Below are positions 15,101 to 30,100 of a DNA stretch of 64,000 nucleotides, one piece after another. Each line of letters begins with the position of its first letter. Position 1 is the first letter of the stretch. Source of the stretch: Synchiropus splendidus (Eukaryota > Chordata > Actinopteri > Syngnathiformes > Callionymidae); the NCBI RefSeq assembly GCF_027744825.2, contig NC_071347.1:18858001-18922000 (forward strand), written 5' to 3'. The position numbers and the translations under genes were made by a program. Below the pieces are notes generated by a model, which was not told the DNA's origin, made no database searches, and worked only from the letters and a program-made list of their open reading frames with translations.

Positions 15101-18100
15101 TTGCTGCGATCTGCATCCGGAGAAAAGAGACGAACGACGTGATATAAAACAGCACCTAGTCTTATCAGAAACACCTGGTAAATATTAATAAACAAAGATC
15201 ATTATGGAACACAACTATTTTATGTGATGTGTTTTTTTCTTTAGTTCGAGAGTTTATAACTTTTTTTTCATTTAAAATACAATTTAGAAAATTTAATGTA
15301 ATCCGTTATCTAATTTTTTTCATTCACAAGTCCTGTTATTATATTTCCTGTAATTTCATTACCAAAGCATTTCACATGATTCATTTATGAATACATTTTT
15401 GGGAAAAAAATATTATTTCCTCAGTATACTTTTCTCAACTCATTTGGCAGATATATTGGATTCATTCTATTGGAAACATTTTTTTTAACAGCTTAAGATT
15501 GTATTAGGAATTTTGCAAATACACAGACAATTGATTTCATTTGTTTTTGTCCCCTACACGTATTGAAAAATGATGCTAAATTACAGTTCATATATAAATA
15601 TATACTGTACATTGTAATATTTTTTTTTTCCGTAAAAATTTTACATATACAAAATTACTATACATCATGATATATTCTGTGATAACATTTTTAATTATAG
15701 TAAGTGTGGGGGACAAAAACAGTGAAACCAATTGTGTGTGCATTTGCCATCGGAATCACAAGTTATGGCTTCCTTTGAATTCTCAGTGATATCTGCTCAG
15801 CTCTCCTCAGCTATTAGCTCTGTTGCAGCAACTGTCTGATTCGGGGATGCAGATTGAGATTTATGGAGGATATCTGGAGTAAAGATGGTCTAGTCATTAG
15901 GGCCGAACTGATACCAGAGGCTGAACACAGATCTGTACTCTCTGATAGAGCTCTCACTGCGCTAATGGGATTCATAAGTCACTGCCTCAGGACAGGAACA
16001 AAACATCAGAGACAAATACACAAATGACTGAAAGAGGCATTTCAGAATCAGAGGTATGTAATCAGTTCTTCAGTAATATTATGGTATTGTGGACCATTGT
16101 TGTGTTGCCTCTGCAGAGGTCAGCACCTCTATCAGGAGGTTAAGTCTGGTATGTCTGTCAGGGGTCATTTATGTGAAGCATAAACCCATACATTAGCTTG
16201 TGTTATGACAACTTCCTGCCCAAGACTAGATTACAATTTTAGCAGTTTAAGTTTGTCATATTTTCCTTGTTTATCGGGTCAAAGTGCAACTGGAGGCAGA
16301 CGTTTGAATCTCGCCTCTAAACAAGGGGTTTAATTTAGATCAAGGTCAGATGAGATGTCGCCCCTTGTGACTCACCTCCAGCCTGTTGACCAGTTTCTTC
16401 TTGATGGCGTTCTGAGCTGCAGCATTAGTGGCGACACGAAGCCCCTCGGCCGCCTCTCTCAGTCTCTGCTGCTGGTCTTCATTCTCCGGGTAGGCAGCTG
16501 CTCCCTGCGGGTGAGCGCACACCCCCCCCACCGTCATCAGCACACAGTCGTACTCGCGCCTGATAAGCCGGTCTGGTTGTACAGTAGATGCTCCGAGGCT
16601 CTGAGCTCCTCTGTCTGAAGTTTCCAAGGAAACAGTCGATGCCAGACTCCCACTTCCTCTTTGATAATGGCAGTGATGTGGTGATTAATGTGTCACGGAT
16701 CAAAAACATCTAACAACCCAACGCGGCAATTCACTTGCCGAGGCGTTTCACGCTGATAATATCCTGCAATGGAGTACAGAGCCAGGGGCTTATTAAGAGC
16801 CACTGATGCTGCACTCTCATTTTGGATGTAAAATAATGCTGATAGCGAGCGCACACAATGATGCCAGAAATGCCTGGTCCATGAAATGAAAGCAATATAC
16901 AAGTTTGGCTTGTTGAACACATTTTCACAGAGATGTAGCTGAAAAGGTTACAAAGCAGAAACCTGTGATGACTAACTAACTTGTAGCCAACATTGCTGCA
17001 ACAGCTATGACTGTTGACATCTCTTTTCCTGCTTTATTTTGAAATCCCTCTCCGTTTCCTGCTTGTGTTTTCTTTTTTGTCTTGACAGAAGCGGGTGCGC
17101 ACCGGCTGGAGGCAATTTCCAAATCAAGACTATGCAGAGAGTTTCAAGGAACAAGGCGTCCATGAACGCATCGCCACAGCCAGCAGCCGTCGTCCTGCCT
17201 GTGTTTGTGATATTACTGATAATTTTGAGTTGTGCGTATTTTGGCTTCCCTGGTGTTGCCAGCGCTTCTGTTCAGAGTTATTGCTTTTTGATCCTGCTCT
17301 TTTTTTTTGCCGCTACTTGTGCCTCCTGTACACCCTCATCCTCTGAACTTGTGACAGACACAGAATCGTATCTTCCAAGATGCACAAGTTCTAGAGCCAC
17401 TTCAAGCACTGATGCTACTAGGAGGTCGGAGTTTAACCCAGTACCCTAGTCCACTGGCGTGAACCTCAAAGCTATGAGTCAAATCCAGCCCGCTTGGTTT
17501 TGCCCTGTGGACTCTGGTTCTGTGGTTGTTTTTGCTTTTCAGGACTACCGGTGAATAAGGAGCTTCATCGCATGAAGAAGTCATTTTTAGTTTCATGTTT
17601 GGGATCACTTGGGAATGGGCAAGTGTGGACTTCATTGACTTTATTCTAGGGGCCGACTGATATGCTGTTTTTAAAGCCGATACCGATATCGATATCTGGA
17701 GGCTTAAGAAAGCGGATGAGATTTGGTATTAAGAAAATGACATTGCGGAGATATTCATTTGGTATGACATTCTACATCATGCAGAGAAAGACTTCAACAT
17801 TTGGACGTCATAAATACAAGATAGGTCCACGTAAAATGCCTTTGAACTCATTTGCTTCAGTATCTCTGGTTCCGCTCTTGGGTCTCTCGTTCTGTTCACC
17901 AGCTACAATGTCGTTTTATGTGGCCCGCAAGACCTGAAGAGCAGACCAAGGTGATGAGAAATTCAATTCCGTCTTGCTCCCACTGACTTTCACTTCTCCT
18001 CATTCCACCTCTCCAGCTTCTCCTCCACGTCCCCCATAGAGAGTATTCTCTCTCCAACTGTTGTTTAATAGAGACGGCAATTAACCTAATGTGTAGTAAG

Positions 18101-21100
18101 CTAGAGGGATAAAAGCCTGACCCTTCATGCTTGGCTTATTTAAATCATTAATACCAAATCTTACCTTTGCCGCCTCCACCATCCGAGCCGTGGCGTCAGC
18201 CAGCAGTTTGGCCGCGGCGAGAAGTTTCTTGGAATTGTCCACGTCCACTTCCGCCTCAGCGTCAGATCTCATCGCGTTGACCAGATCGGAGGTGGCTTGA
18301 GCTAGAACTCTGGCCTGACGCACCATCTCACCTAATTCAGCAGAAAAACAAGACGGCATTGTCATCTCACTGATGTGTTCGCACGGACACTTTTGGCAGC
18401 TGCTCATTACCGCTGACAGATGTGGGTGGATGTCGACATCTAACAGAGGGTTTATATACGTTTTCCCAGAGCTGTATGCGGCTAAAAATAACAAAGCATC
18501 TGTTCTATCAGCATGAAAATTCAACAAGTCTTATTATTTAAACCGCAAACTACTTCACTTACTGGCCCTGCCTCTTGCTCATTTAAGCCTTATCAATTGA
18601 AAAGCTCTGATTCAGTGGCAGAAAGGACAAATTTAATGTTTTTATGACTTAGACCGCTTTCACTTCAAGTCCACGACGAGTTAGCCGACTTAGCTTTTGT
18701 TCTCCCCACTGACCACGCCCCCTTTTTGTGATTGGTCAAAGGTGCAACCTGCTTTAGTCAGAAACCAGAATAAAAAGAGGTGACCCCACACAGCTTTTCA
18801 ATTTTTAACTTGATATGATATGATATCTTTACAGCACGCAGACATCAACCCAGAAACAGTGTGGTGCATAACATGAGAGTATATATCCCTTACAGTCGCA
18901 AGTGTCGGTTAAAACCTAGAATTGATTCAATTTGAATGTTTTATCATTTAAAAAAAAAGTCGAAGAGGAAGTGAGAGGAAGCAGTAGTGCAAAACACACA
19001 CTGACACGCTCGCAGCGCGACACGGAAGGACAAACTTGAAAAGGCCTGAGATTTATTTCATAATTCAGGTGCTTGATGAGTCACCTAACATAAAATAACC
19101 TAAAGAGAGATAGATAGACCCTTAGATAGAAAAAAAGAAATAAATATATCATAGGGGGCACATGCCATAGACTCACAACCCACCTCCTCCCCAGCTTCTC
19201 CAGGGTAACTTCAGTCATATTTTTCATCGTCTCTGTTTGCAACCCAATGCGACGAAAGCCCCGTTCATGGAGTTAACTGAGCGCTAGCTTCTAAGTCTTA
19301 GGGCCACAATTCAGCTTTTTCAGACTGAAAAGCTTTAGCACAAATAATATCTAAAGTTTATCTAAAGTTCCTGCTGACAGTATATACAGTATGCGTTGTC
19401 TGTCTGTGCTCACTGGAGACCTCTGTGGAGCAATACATGTTTACATGCGATCTGACTGAGACACTTATGAACTAGCTGCCTCACATAATAAGTGGATTGG
19501 GGCTGCTGCTGAGTTCGTGACTTAAATAGTGGCTAAGGAAGTAGACTCAAATTGTTTCACCACCAACACCAATCTAAGTCACCTACAAAATACTGAATAT
19601 AAGATAAAACCTGACAGATCCTATCCAAGAAATCCCTCCTCCAAAAGACCCAATAACTTCCTGTAGAAACAGGAAGTGTGCCACACTTTTTTATAGCTAA
19701 ATGCTGCAGCAAGTGAAACATGAATTCCTTATCTGCATCTCATCTAATTTTAAAGTGTGATAATGAAACATCCAAGTAAGACTCTGAAGCTGATTTATCA
19801 GACGAGTCAATTTTCGCTTGGTAGTAATGTCTGGACTGGAAACGTTGAGGCATCTCCTGCAGTTCCTGAAGGTCAACCCTTATTCTTCACACGTATTCCA
19901 CCATCCTGTACTCTTGTAGTGACTCACACATAAACATTTCAGCCTCAGGAATATACCATATGTAACACTGTTCCGCGCACTAGCAATACAAAAAGGCACA
20001 ATATTTCTCTCACGCCCACAACGCAGCTGGAAATAACTTCCCCTGTGAGGCTGGGGAGACCTTCTTCTGCTTGCTAACCTACATCCATTGGCCCCGGAGA
20101 GACACTTTCTTCCAACCACCGATCATGACTCTTTATGACTCGATGAGTGACAGCTTTGAGGTGTCTTCTAATTACGACACAGGTTTGGAGGCAAAGTCAA
20201 GACGACTTTCAGTTTGATAACACTGTGATCTCTATTCGGTTTCAAAGCTTCACAGATGCTAAGTGAAAACAGATCAAGTTCAGTGGTGCGTTTTTTCTTT
20301 CACTTTGAACAGAGAAATATTTGAAGTTACTTTCATTTAGCAGGAACCAAAACTGCTCACTTTCCCACATATAACAAAGCAGCTTTCTGCATAAATGGGT
20401 TAATGCTACTGCTCTCCTGCCTTCTTCTCTCGCATCTGCATCTTGTCTCTGCACTGAAAACTGTGTTTGGACTCGCAACTTGCTGTTCTTGCATAATTCT
20501 CCTGCCTTTTCTTGAACTCTTGTACTCACACTCTCCCAGAAAAAAAACACTGCCAGAATTCTGAACTAATATATTTCTTGATTTGAATGTGTTCTTCTAA
20601 CAGTTCCATCCTTGTCATTTCTCCATTGTCATCCTTACAAACGTATTCTATTGGTTCGTTGCAGTGATTAAGCTAACAAAAGCAGCAGCAGAAGCAAGTC
20701 TTTGCAGATATAAATTCAATTTTCTCCGGACTGGTTGTGAGCTATTCTGATAGGCTTTCATGTAATAGCTTTTATGAACATGTGTTTTGTGTTCCAAAGA
20801 TAAACATCTGATAAACAGCTCAGAAGTTTTCACAAGGAACAGAAACACAAAGGAAATGAGAACTCCCATGTAAACAAGTCTAAATTTGGAGTGCAGTTGT
20901 GTAGCAAGTGGCTTCACGGAATTGTTGCTAACTAATTAGCAAATGAAAAGGAGCATAACAGATTCAGTAAGAATCTGAAAAGACTGGGATCTTCACCACC
21001 TGGCGGCCTTGACAAGTCATCAAACTACCCTAACTATAAGGCACTGCTTTTTTCACACGCTCTGAGCCCTGTGGTTTAAACAACGATGAGACAATATATT

Positions 21101-24100
21101 GAATTTTACGCAGGAGCATTGACGGCCTTGTTGCGTCAGTACAGACATATTATTTACATCAAAGCGCTCATGCAATTTTAGCGCATGTGTAGTAGTGCAC
21201 TTCTCTGGTGTTCCCGCAGCTCCGCCTCCACAGCTGGTATCAGCACGAGTGCAGATCACCAGACAAGTCCAATTATACTGGTGGCATGATGCACATTCAG
21301 AACATCGCCAAGTTTGTTTTCATCATCAGTTTAGATGCTATATTTGTTCTGAGGCGAACATATCGCCACAATTTTTAAGATGGTACGCGGAAATCACTGG
21401 CCTTTCCATGACGTAGACTGCACCAGTCTACTAAAAGTGAAACCAAGATTCTAATACCGTTGTCTCTGGGTTTATTAGATCCTTTAGAGGCGCTAGCAGA
21501 GGCATGTACCACAGCAATATATAATATACAAAAGAATAAATTATGGAATCTGGTTGCTTACAGTGCCACGACTTGTCGCCAGAGATAAGAGTGTTTCATA
21601 ATATAAATATCATCTGAAAATCTTGAAAATGTTGCTTTCGCAGCTTAAATAGCAATTGGTGTGAACGTACAGTCAGGGAGTTGAACCAAGAGTGTTGGGT
21701 TTCATGGATGAAGTGAAGTAGAACAATAGGTGGACTAGGAAGAATGATCAAGATGTTAATGGAGGCACATAAAAATAAAAACAATAACATGCCCTATGGC
21801 TGTGTTTTTCCATGTGATTTCATCTCCTCATTCTGACCGCCAGATATTGAGTACCAGATGACCACAACCCTTTTAAGAAGTTTGAATGCTCTATGTTGTT
21901 TGCCGTTTCTGAGTTGTTGCCAGTCATTACTCTGTAAGTGTTCCTTTGTCCATCTTCTTGGACATAACAGCAGGTTTGCTTCAAAGCTGACAAGAACTAT
22001 AAAAGCAGTGAAGGAGCAGAGGGTATGACCATATAAGGGCATGTCCACTCTGTTAGGAACGCAGTAAAGAGAGACTGAATATCTTTTGTCCTTCTACCAT
22101 GAGAGCTTCAAGCGCTCCCAACTTTACATTTGAGTCAATCTTTCCTGATCAATGAACAATTCGCTCCTTCAGAAGTGGGTGGTCTAAATACATAATACAG
22201 AGTGACAGCGCCAAACACTCTTTAAACATTTCCTTTTCAACCCACTTTGTCTAATTCTCATTAATATCCACCTTTTTAAAAAAAATGTAACATTTGTATC
22301 ATTTCAACTGAATGCAATTGATGCTGTAGCATATTTACAGTTTCCTGATATTCTGCTGTATTGGACACCTTTTTTGTTCCTGAAATATGTATGAACAAGA
22401 GGTACAATATGAATGAATAATTTGAAATCTCTAATGACTGCGGGTTTATTAATAGAATGGAAACTGCCTCTCCTCTGTGACTGGCCAGGACCAAAGAGGA
22501 CACTCTATTCTGTTTCCAAGTCTCGGCACACTGATCCGTGAAGACAGTGGCTAGAGTGCAGGGAGGAGAGTTCAACTGAGAGCGGGGGGGGTATTTTAAG
22601 AGCAAAATCGAAAGCAGAGAAATCCTGACTATAGTGTTCAGCTTCTGAATTAAATTCTGATAAAGCAGAGAGAGATGTTTGCACTCACCAGCATCTCCCA
22701 TGGAGGTGAAGATGTTCTCAGTCACGTTCATGATGGTGTCCGTGGCTTGGTCGTAGCGGCCAATGGGCTCGCCACAGCTGGCGTAGTGTCGCACGTGCTG
22801 CAGCAGGTCGCTGAGCGCCTGGCTGACCACACCTGCCGCCGCACCGACTTGCTTCAACTGCTCGCCGTTGTCATTGGCCGAGCGACAAGCTTTGACGCAG
22901 GTCTCCACGGAGCGGTCGACCAGCTTCCCAGCCTCAACAAGCTGCTCCTGACACACCGGGGAGCTGATGGTCGGACTCACCACCTGTGAAAGAGAGAAGC
23001 AGCCTGAATATCTTTCTATTGAAAGAGAAAACTGACCTTTTCAAAAACATTTTTCTGCTTTGAGAGAGCTGGAATTGACAAGAATAAGGCAGAAGCTTTT
23101 GACAAGTAGATTTGTGAAACATTTTATTTTGTGTGCTGCTGTAACCGTGTATTGGACGAGCTGGAATCTCGTGCTCACCAATCACTTGCAAACAGACCGT
23201 TTTGGCGCTGTGATGACGTATAAATGGCTGCCTGTGCATTTTAGCAATGCAAGAATGTGATTGTTTGTCAAGCTAAATAAGTGGGCTACTGACTTAAGAC
23301 TTCAATTTATTTTTGCAAAAAATTAACATTAACTGACAAAAACGGATCGCAGCCCAGTACTGTATCAGTGAGTGTCCCAGATCCCAGTCGAATCTGTGCC
23401 CGATGTGTCCTAGATCTGTACCAAATCCGGGCCACATCAGGCCACTTATTAACTTGATTTTTATTCTTCAGGCTCATATCCATTTCGGATCCGTACTGGA
23501 ACAGATCCCAGAATACATCCACTCTGTCGTCCAGAATTTACAGTACTTTACTGGCTCAAAAGTGCTTCACTATATCTTGAATTAGTATATTTTCCAGAGG
23601 CACTGAATTTGCAGCATCATATCCCACAATTCTTGTTAAATTCTCAGACAATATATTGACTGCAGAATGTCGCAGGACTGAAACCTCTCTTATCATACAT
23701 TTTAGGTAATGTTAAAACAGCCCAGGCTTTTTCTTTCTTTTCCCATAAGGAACTTGTGAAAATAAACCACATTTTGAACAAATGATAGCTACAGTATCTT
23801 CTTAAAGAGTCTCTGAATTAAACGTTTATTTCTTTAGACTTGTCATACTGAACCCCTCATATAAGAATGCGATACAGATTGGATCAAATATATTTAGTAC
23901 TTCAATATATTTAATTTGTGTCTGGACATATGAGTTGAGTGTCTCCAAGAGATCTTAGTCTCATTACAGGAAGAGTCATTAACAGCAGGGGACTCTCCAA
24001 ACCAGAAGTAGATAGTGAATTAGCCTGCGCAGCAGGGGTCCCTCCAGAAGTCCCCACTCTCTATGTTAGCTTGTCCTGAAGCGATCTGCTATACAAATTG

Positions 24101-27100
24101 AACATTGGTATAAATACCTTGGTGCAGGCGACCAGCTGTGAGGTGGACAGGGCACACTGAGTGGCAGCCGCGATCACCCGGTTCTGCAGGACGGTGTCCT
24201 CAGCCACCTGAGCCACATTCTTGGCCTTCAGCACCAGCATGGCAGCTGCATTGGCCACTGCTTTGGCCAGATTCATCAGGGTCTCCTGCAACATATGAAT
24301 CATCACCCTTCAACAGACAGCTGCAGACTTAAGAAGGCGAGGAACAAAACGTTGTTCACTGAGACGTTTGCCGCCAGAATAAAACTATTAAAAGCAGCCA
24401 AACTCGACAAACAGCAGAGACAAGAGGCTGATGGAGAGCGGGGAGATTAGGCCGCTGCTAATAAATGATATTTGTGTTGCGTCAGGATAATTAATTTGTC
24501 TTATCTGCATGCAGGGGAGCAGTTTTGGCACGACACCAGGAGTGTGGATGACATATGAGCCTGCTATTCAGGGAAGTGAAATCATAAGGCAGAGCAAAAA
24601 GAGCTATAAAAAAGATACACAAACAGCATTTGAAGAACATATATCACTGTAATACTCTGCTTAAATCCCTTTGTACCATCGATGAAAGGAAAACAGAGCA
24701 GTGGGAAATGGGTTATTGCTCATGTAGTCAACGTTTTTCAAGGTATATTTTGAGCTTATATTTGCATTGAGGTAGTGTTAGAACACACATGACTGTCCAA
24801 GTAACATAATATATATATATATATTTTTCAGCATCTTTGTTTTCACAAAAAATGCTGATAATGGTCATGTGACCCTTTCTTCCTGAATTTCAATTGAAGG
24901 TTTCAATGGGTAATGTATATGTTAATTTCACATTGGAACGTAACAAAAAAGTAAATGTCAACATGACCATAAATCAATGTGCTTTGTTCACTTGACTTGA
25001 CTTGAGGGGGAATCTGTGTGTATCTTCCTGTTTGACAGCAGTGTCCTAGAAACAGTGAGTGGGTGGCGGCCAACCTGGAACTTCTCATCAGTCTCGCCCT
25101 CCCCCATGTGACGCAGCAGGTCCCCACTGGCTTGTCCGATGCTTCCTGCTGCAGTCAGCACGGTCTGTCTGGACTGTGAGGAGATGACATCATCAGGGTT
25201 TATTATTCAGCCCTGGCTTGTTCGCTCTGAGGCGGACATGAATTATCTAAAACAGACGACTGGATGTGGAAGCTCTGAACTCAGTGGGGTGGGGGGATCT
25301 CACCTCAGTGGCTGCGGGCTCAACAGATCTGAGTAGATCAGACACGGCTCCCGCCAACATTCTGGCAGCGCCCATGAGCTTGTGGCTGCTGCCCACCTCG
25401 TCCTCCATTAATGCTGCCAGGAGCTTGACACCCTTAGACATCTCGGTGAGGTTAGAGGAAATGGTGGTGATGGCACAGCCGACTGCTGTGTAGTCTGTTT
25501 CTGTGGGTTCACCTGCAGAGGGAAGGTCCACCAAGTGACAACTTTGCTCTCCATCTGTTCAGTGAAACTGCACTACACACTTTAGCATGATAAACATACG
25601 AGATATAAGAAAACGCAGTGTCAATAAAACAACAAATTTAGTGCCAAAACGTTTGACAAACATCAACACTGGAACACAACACATTCTCCAAAAAAAACAC
25701 CCACACACAAAGCCTACACAAAGGCCTTACAGCCACATCAAATCCCATAACAAACCTAGTACATGTATTGAGCACTACTACACAGCCCGAGAAAAACACA
25801 TTCAAAACATAAAAGAATCTCAAATCCAAAAGAATATTTCTGTACATTTCCATAAACCTTATGGATACGGACCAAACGGAGCAGTACCACCGGAAACCAT
25901 GGGAGGGGGGCAGTGTTTCTGTAACTACATGATACACACACGAAGAAGACATAATGGCGAAAATTCTCTGCGTGTCCCTACTGTGCAAGAGGCAAGTTAT
26001 CAATCCTTCTTCAGAGTCGCCTTGTGTGTTTGGGAGTTTGTCGTTGTCATAAACGTTGGAGCATTGGAGCATTTTTGTACATAAGGGCAGCATAAATGGG
26101 CCTTAAGACAAACACGCCAAAATCAAGGGAACACAAAATGCACATATAGATGTAAAACACATACACAACTTACACATGGACTCACTACCTCACAGTTGCA
26201 AAAGAGTGTGTCCTCACAACCAGGCCAACACACGCAGTACATATACTCAAATCAGACACGCATACCATCACACACACTCTTAAAACAAAACAAAAAAATT
26301 GCTTCAACGCCTTCTCTAAATCAGCTCTTCTTCAATTTCATGCACACACTCACACTACATTACACTCCTCTGGCTGCACTGACTTCGCTTTAGCTGACTT
26401 GATATTCTAATATCACTGGTCTAACTGGAGCGTCCTTCAGACGGCTCCACAGCGATAAGCGTGTTGATCGAACGGGTGGCCATGAAGACAAGCTTTGTTT
26501 TGCATGGCGGATGAGGTCGGCGCAGCCAGACAGATGCCGAAGCTGATAAACACTCAGCCGGGACGTCACTGAACGTGTGCCTCACTCACTTTCAACTCTA
26601 TTCATGAAAAAGGTATTTTGCAAAACCAACAGATCGGCGTTTAACACAGCAAGTTGATTAAGGTTCCACGGACCTGCGGTGAGATTGACCACAGATGCCG
26701 TTCCAGCAGTGATGGCATCAACCTGAGAGTGGATTTCATGTTTGGATTCATCCACTTTGTTCTGAACCCAAACCCTGGATGCCTGTCGGCGAAGGGGAAA
26801 AGAGCAGATGAAAGAAATCAAGACGTGAGATTTATTGGCTTTGATCACAGCAGGAGATTGGTTTGTATGAAAATGCTCCTCCAGAATTGAAGCAGGTTGG
26901 TGAAGATAACCAGAGACCAGATCCTCAGCTATGCTTAATCTGATGAGTTTGATTTAGCCTTGTCTCCACAGGACGTGAATATAATGGCGAGAGGACATAC
27001 CAGGTCGTGGCCCAGAGGAGGGAGATTATCTACGTGTCCCAGTTCAGACTGGGCCTGCTGCACCGCCTGCATGCTGCTGTTGATGGTTCCCATGAGGGCC

Positions 27101-30100
27101 TGCTGAGCATGGCTCTGATGACAGAAGAGAGACGACACATGAGGCCTTACATTTAAATATGAGACTTATGTTTGTCTCATAAAGCATTAGATACCCACAA
27201 CACACTGAACGGACTCCAACTAACGCGACAAACTCAAGGCTCTGGGGCCAAATCTCACCCACCAAGTCATTTTATAGGGCCGGGAATACATACAGTGGAA
27301 ATCTAATTTAAAATAAATTTAAAGTGCACCAATAACTTGATCACCAAACAAAGCATGTTGTTATTAAAGACCTATAGATTTCAAGTGTTGGATTGGAAAT
27401 GATAAGTAAGAGGAGACATGGAGGAATGTTTGCACTTCCAAAAGAAAACCTGAGACTCTCCTGTGTTCTGAGTCATTGGTGATGAAGGACAATAGAAAAC
27501 CACAACCCGTCTGTGTTTGACGTTTTGGCACCTTGATGGAGTTTGATACCCCTGTGGTAATGTCTTCATAGGTGAGTTACTAGAAGGATGTGCAGACCGT
27601 CTGTCTAGGGCCAATTAAATGTACTAAGAGGGCACATCATTTGCTGTGACTTGACATGGGGGGCTGTCACAGCAAAAGGACATTAATAATAAATAAATAA
27701 ATAATAATAATAATAATAACAAGAGTTAACAGAAATGTAAACATTCAGAACAGGAAAAATTGTAATTACATGTAATTGCATAATTATGCCAATTTTATTT
27801 ATATATTTTCAGTATAGATAATAAATAATGGAAGACCCTTTTAAGCTGAGAATATTTTGGGAAGAGACCTCTGGGTAAAGCATGGAAATATGATTTCAAA
27901 AAGGTACGTCTCCACGAGGTGTTTTCTTCAGTATTTTTATTTATTTTAATGGAAAACAAGTTGTTTAAATGGGCATTGCAATTACATTAAAAGAATCAAA
28001 TTCAGAAGAATATAAACTTCTGGTTTGATTCAGAATTCAAATGATAGTGGAGCTGTTGCTCAGACTGCATGAGGTCACAAATGTATAGACTTAAAATTGA
28101 TCTGTTTTCTGCGACTGTTCATCTCACACCAGTCCTTCTCCATGAAATGTCCACGACCAGCAGCAACAAACAGAAAGGATAATCCAAAAAGGCACGAAAA
28201 CAGACGTCATAAATGTCTCCCAGCCGCACTACATGTCTTTGGTTGACGTAGAGTCTGACATATGCTCAGAAAGGCTAAAGACCGGCTGAACATCAGCAAC
28301 ATTGTGTTCCCAACACGATAAGTCTGCCACTCACCAGCGGGGGCATGTGTCCTCTGTGCATCTGGCCTGTGGTGATCTGCTGCTGGGCCTGGGGCATGGA
28401 GCCCACGTTGAAGTTGTCAGGGCCACCGACAGACCCTGAGCGAATAATACCAGGAAGCGCGACGGAGCCGTGCTCCACGCGACCCACCCGGTTGAACTGT
28501 TGTTGCAGAATCGTGGACCTGTGACAGGAAGGTTACGATAAGGATGATGAATGAGATTATTGGAGGGAAATAATAGCTCAAGGGCAACACTGCGATGATC
28601 AGCATCAGCTTGGCAGCGAGTATTTCCCCACAACATTTCACAAGAAGCCATTAAGAATACACATGTTCACAGTTTCTACAGGGGCTCAGCTTGTTCTCTA
28701 ATCCAAATATCCTGGAGAACCTGCAGGAGTTCCCTCTGAACGCAGGGTGCCTCCTCATGCATTCCTAGACAGACTCAATGATTGTGAGATCAGGGCTCTG
28801 TGGGGGGCGCCTCTCTCTTCCACAAGGCAGCTCATTGGCTGAGGCTGTAGCTCCTTTCCTGATGATGCATATCTCATCATTTAGGATTCTCCCAGATGAA
28901 AAATCTCAGATCTTCATAGTTGCGCACAGAACACAAGCCTTTTTTTTTTATTACTCCTGTTTTCCCCTCAGTGGTGCAGCTGCAATTGTTCCACTTAAGA
29001 GTATACGTGTGCAAAGTTCAAGTCACTTCAGATACATGCAGAATTTCAAAGAGACGGAAGCTGCACGTCTCTCAGCAGCTGCATTGTGCTTCATACACCT
29101 ACGGTCCTCAACGTTGCTCTTTTCCTCGGCTGCTTCTAAAGCGCTTGAACGGAACATCTTGAGAGTCCTTGCAGGTTCAGACAAACCACCTTTTGTCTCT
29201 GCCTCTCTCTCCTACGACTCTTGATTTGTATCTGCTTGTAACAGATGTGCTCATATATTGTTTCAGAGAGGCCAGGTTTGAAGAGATGACAGCAGGTAGG
29301 AGGCAACAGTTTCAAGACGCTATACAGTATTTTTCAGCTACACCATAAACATGACACATTCACTCATTCTGTAGTGGTGACTGGAGCTCAGCTCAGCTAT
29401 TTGAGCAACACCATTCACAGTTGACATGCACCATGCTAAGATACTCTGTAGCATTGTTCCAAGATGAGAAAGCCAATGGCCATCTTATTCGGCAGTTCAA
29501 CACGTAGTGCCTATAGAGGGAATTGGGGATGGATGGGACAGAGTTGGAGATTATGGATGCGGAAACAAGCCTCCTGGTGGGTTAGCCATTATTCGCAATT
29601 TGATGATTCAGGACAATAGAGTGCACCGGTATAATAGCCGCACGCACTAAATTTTAGGAGGAAAATATCTATATGTCTTGCTCAAAATAAGATGCACCGG
29701 TCTATAAGCCGCGGGTGCAGTGGTGCTGTCTGTGACGTAGAAAGGTCAGTGGTGCGCGCGGCATGAGGATCACTTCTGAACTAGTTTTGAAAACGAGGTC
29801 CAGCAAGTGCTTCAGGGCCAGCGGAGAGGACTTTTTGTTGGCAACTTAAGAAAAATAAGAGCTGGAATCAGCGGAACTGAACTTGGTATTGAGCAAATGC
29901 ATCCGCACTCCCATGGTGTAATATACTGACGTTGGGAAAGTGACTGACGCCCATGGCAGCCTTGAGCGTTCCATGTTTGATGCATTAGACTTTCAATTAA
30001 ACACGTTACACCTTCCATGGCATATACATATCCAGCATGCTACATAAAAAAGACGGAGCCTGGGCTTAGGTAAACCATGGGATGGCGCACCATTTCAAGG

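Noticed and set aside
17039..17449. 136-codon plus-strand frame with hydrophobic segments in intron 19
   Set aside because: The hydrophobic runs come from T-rich sequence; a second overlapping frame (17095-17346) is also open, and there is no family resemblance or splice context.
25587..26084. 165-codon plus-strand frame in intron 14
   Set aside because: Lies in a T-poor stretch where stops are rare; the opposite strand is equally open. Kept only as a composition finding.
28519..28535. Alternative start of the rod from an internal promoter in intron 11
   Set aside because: Internal promoters are reported for mammalian TLN2, but nothing in this sequence marks one.
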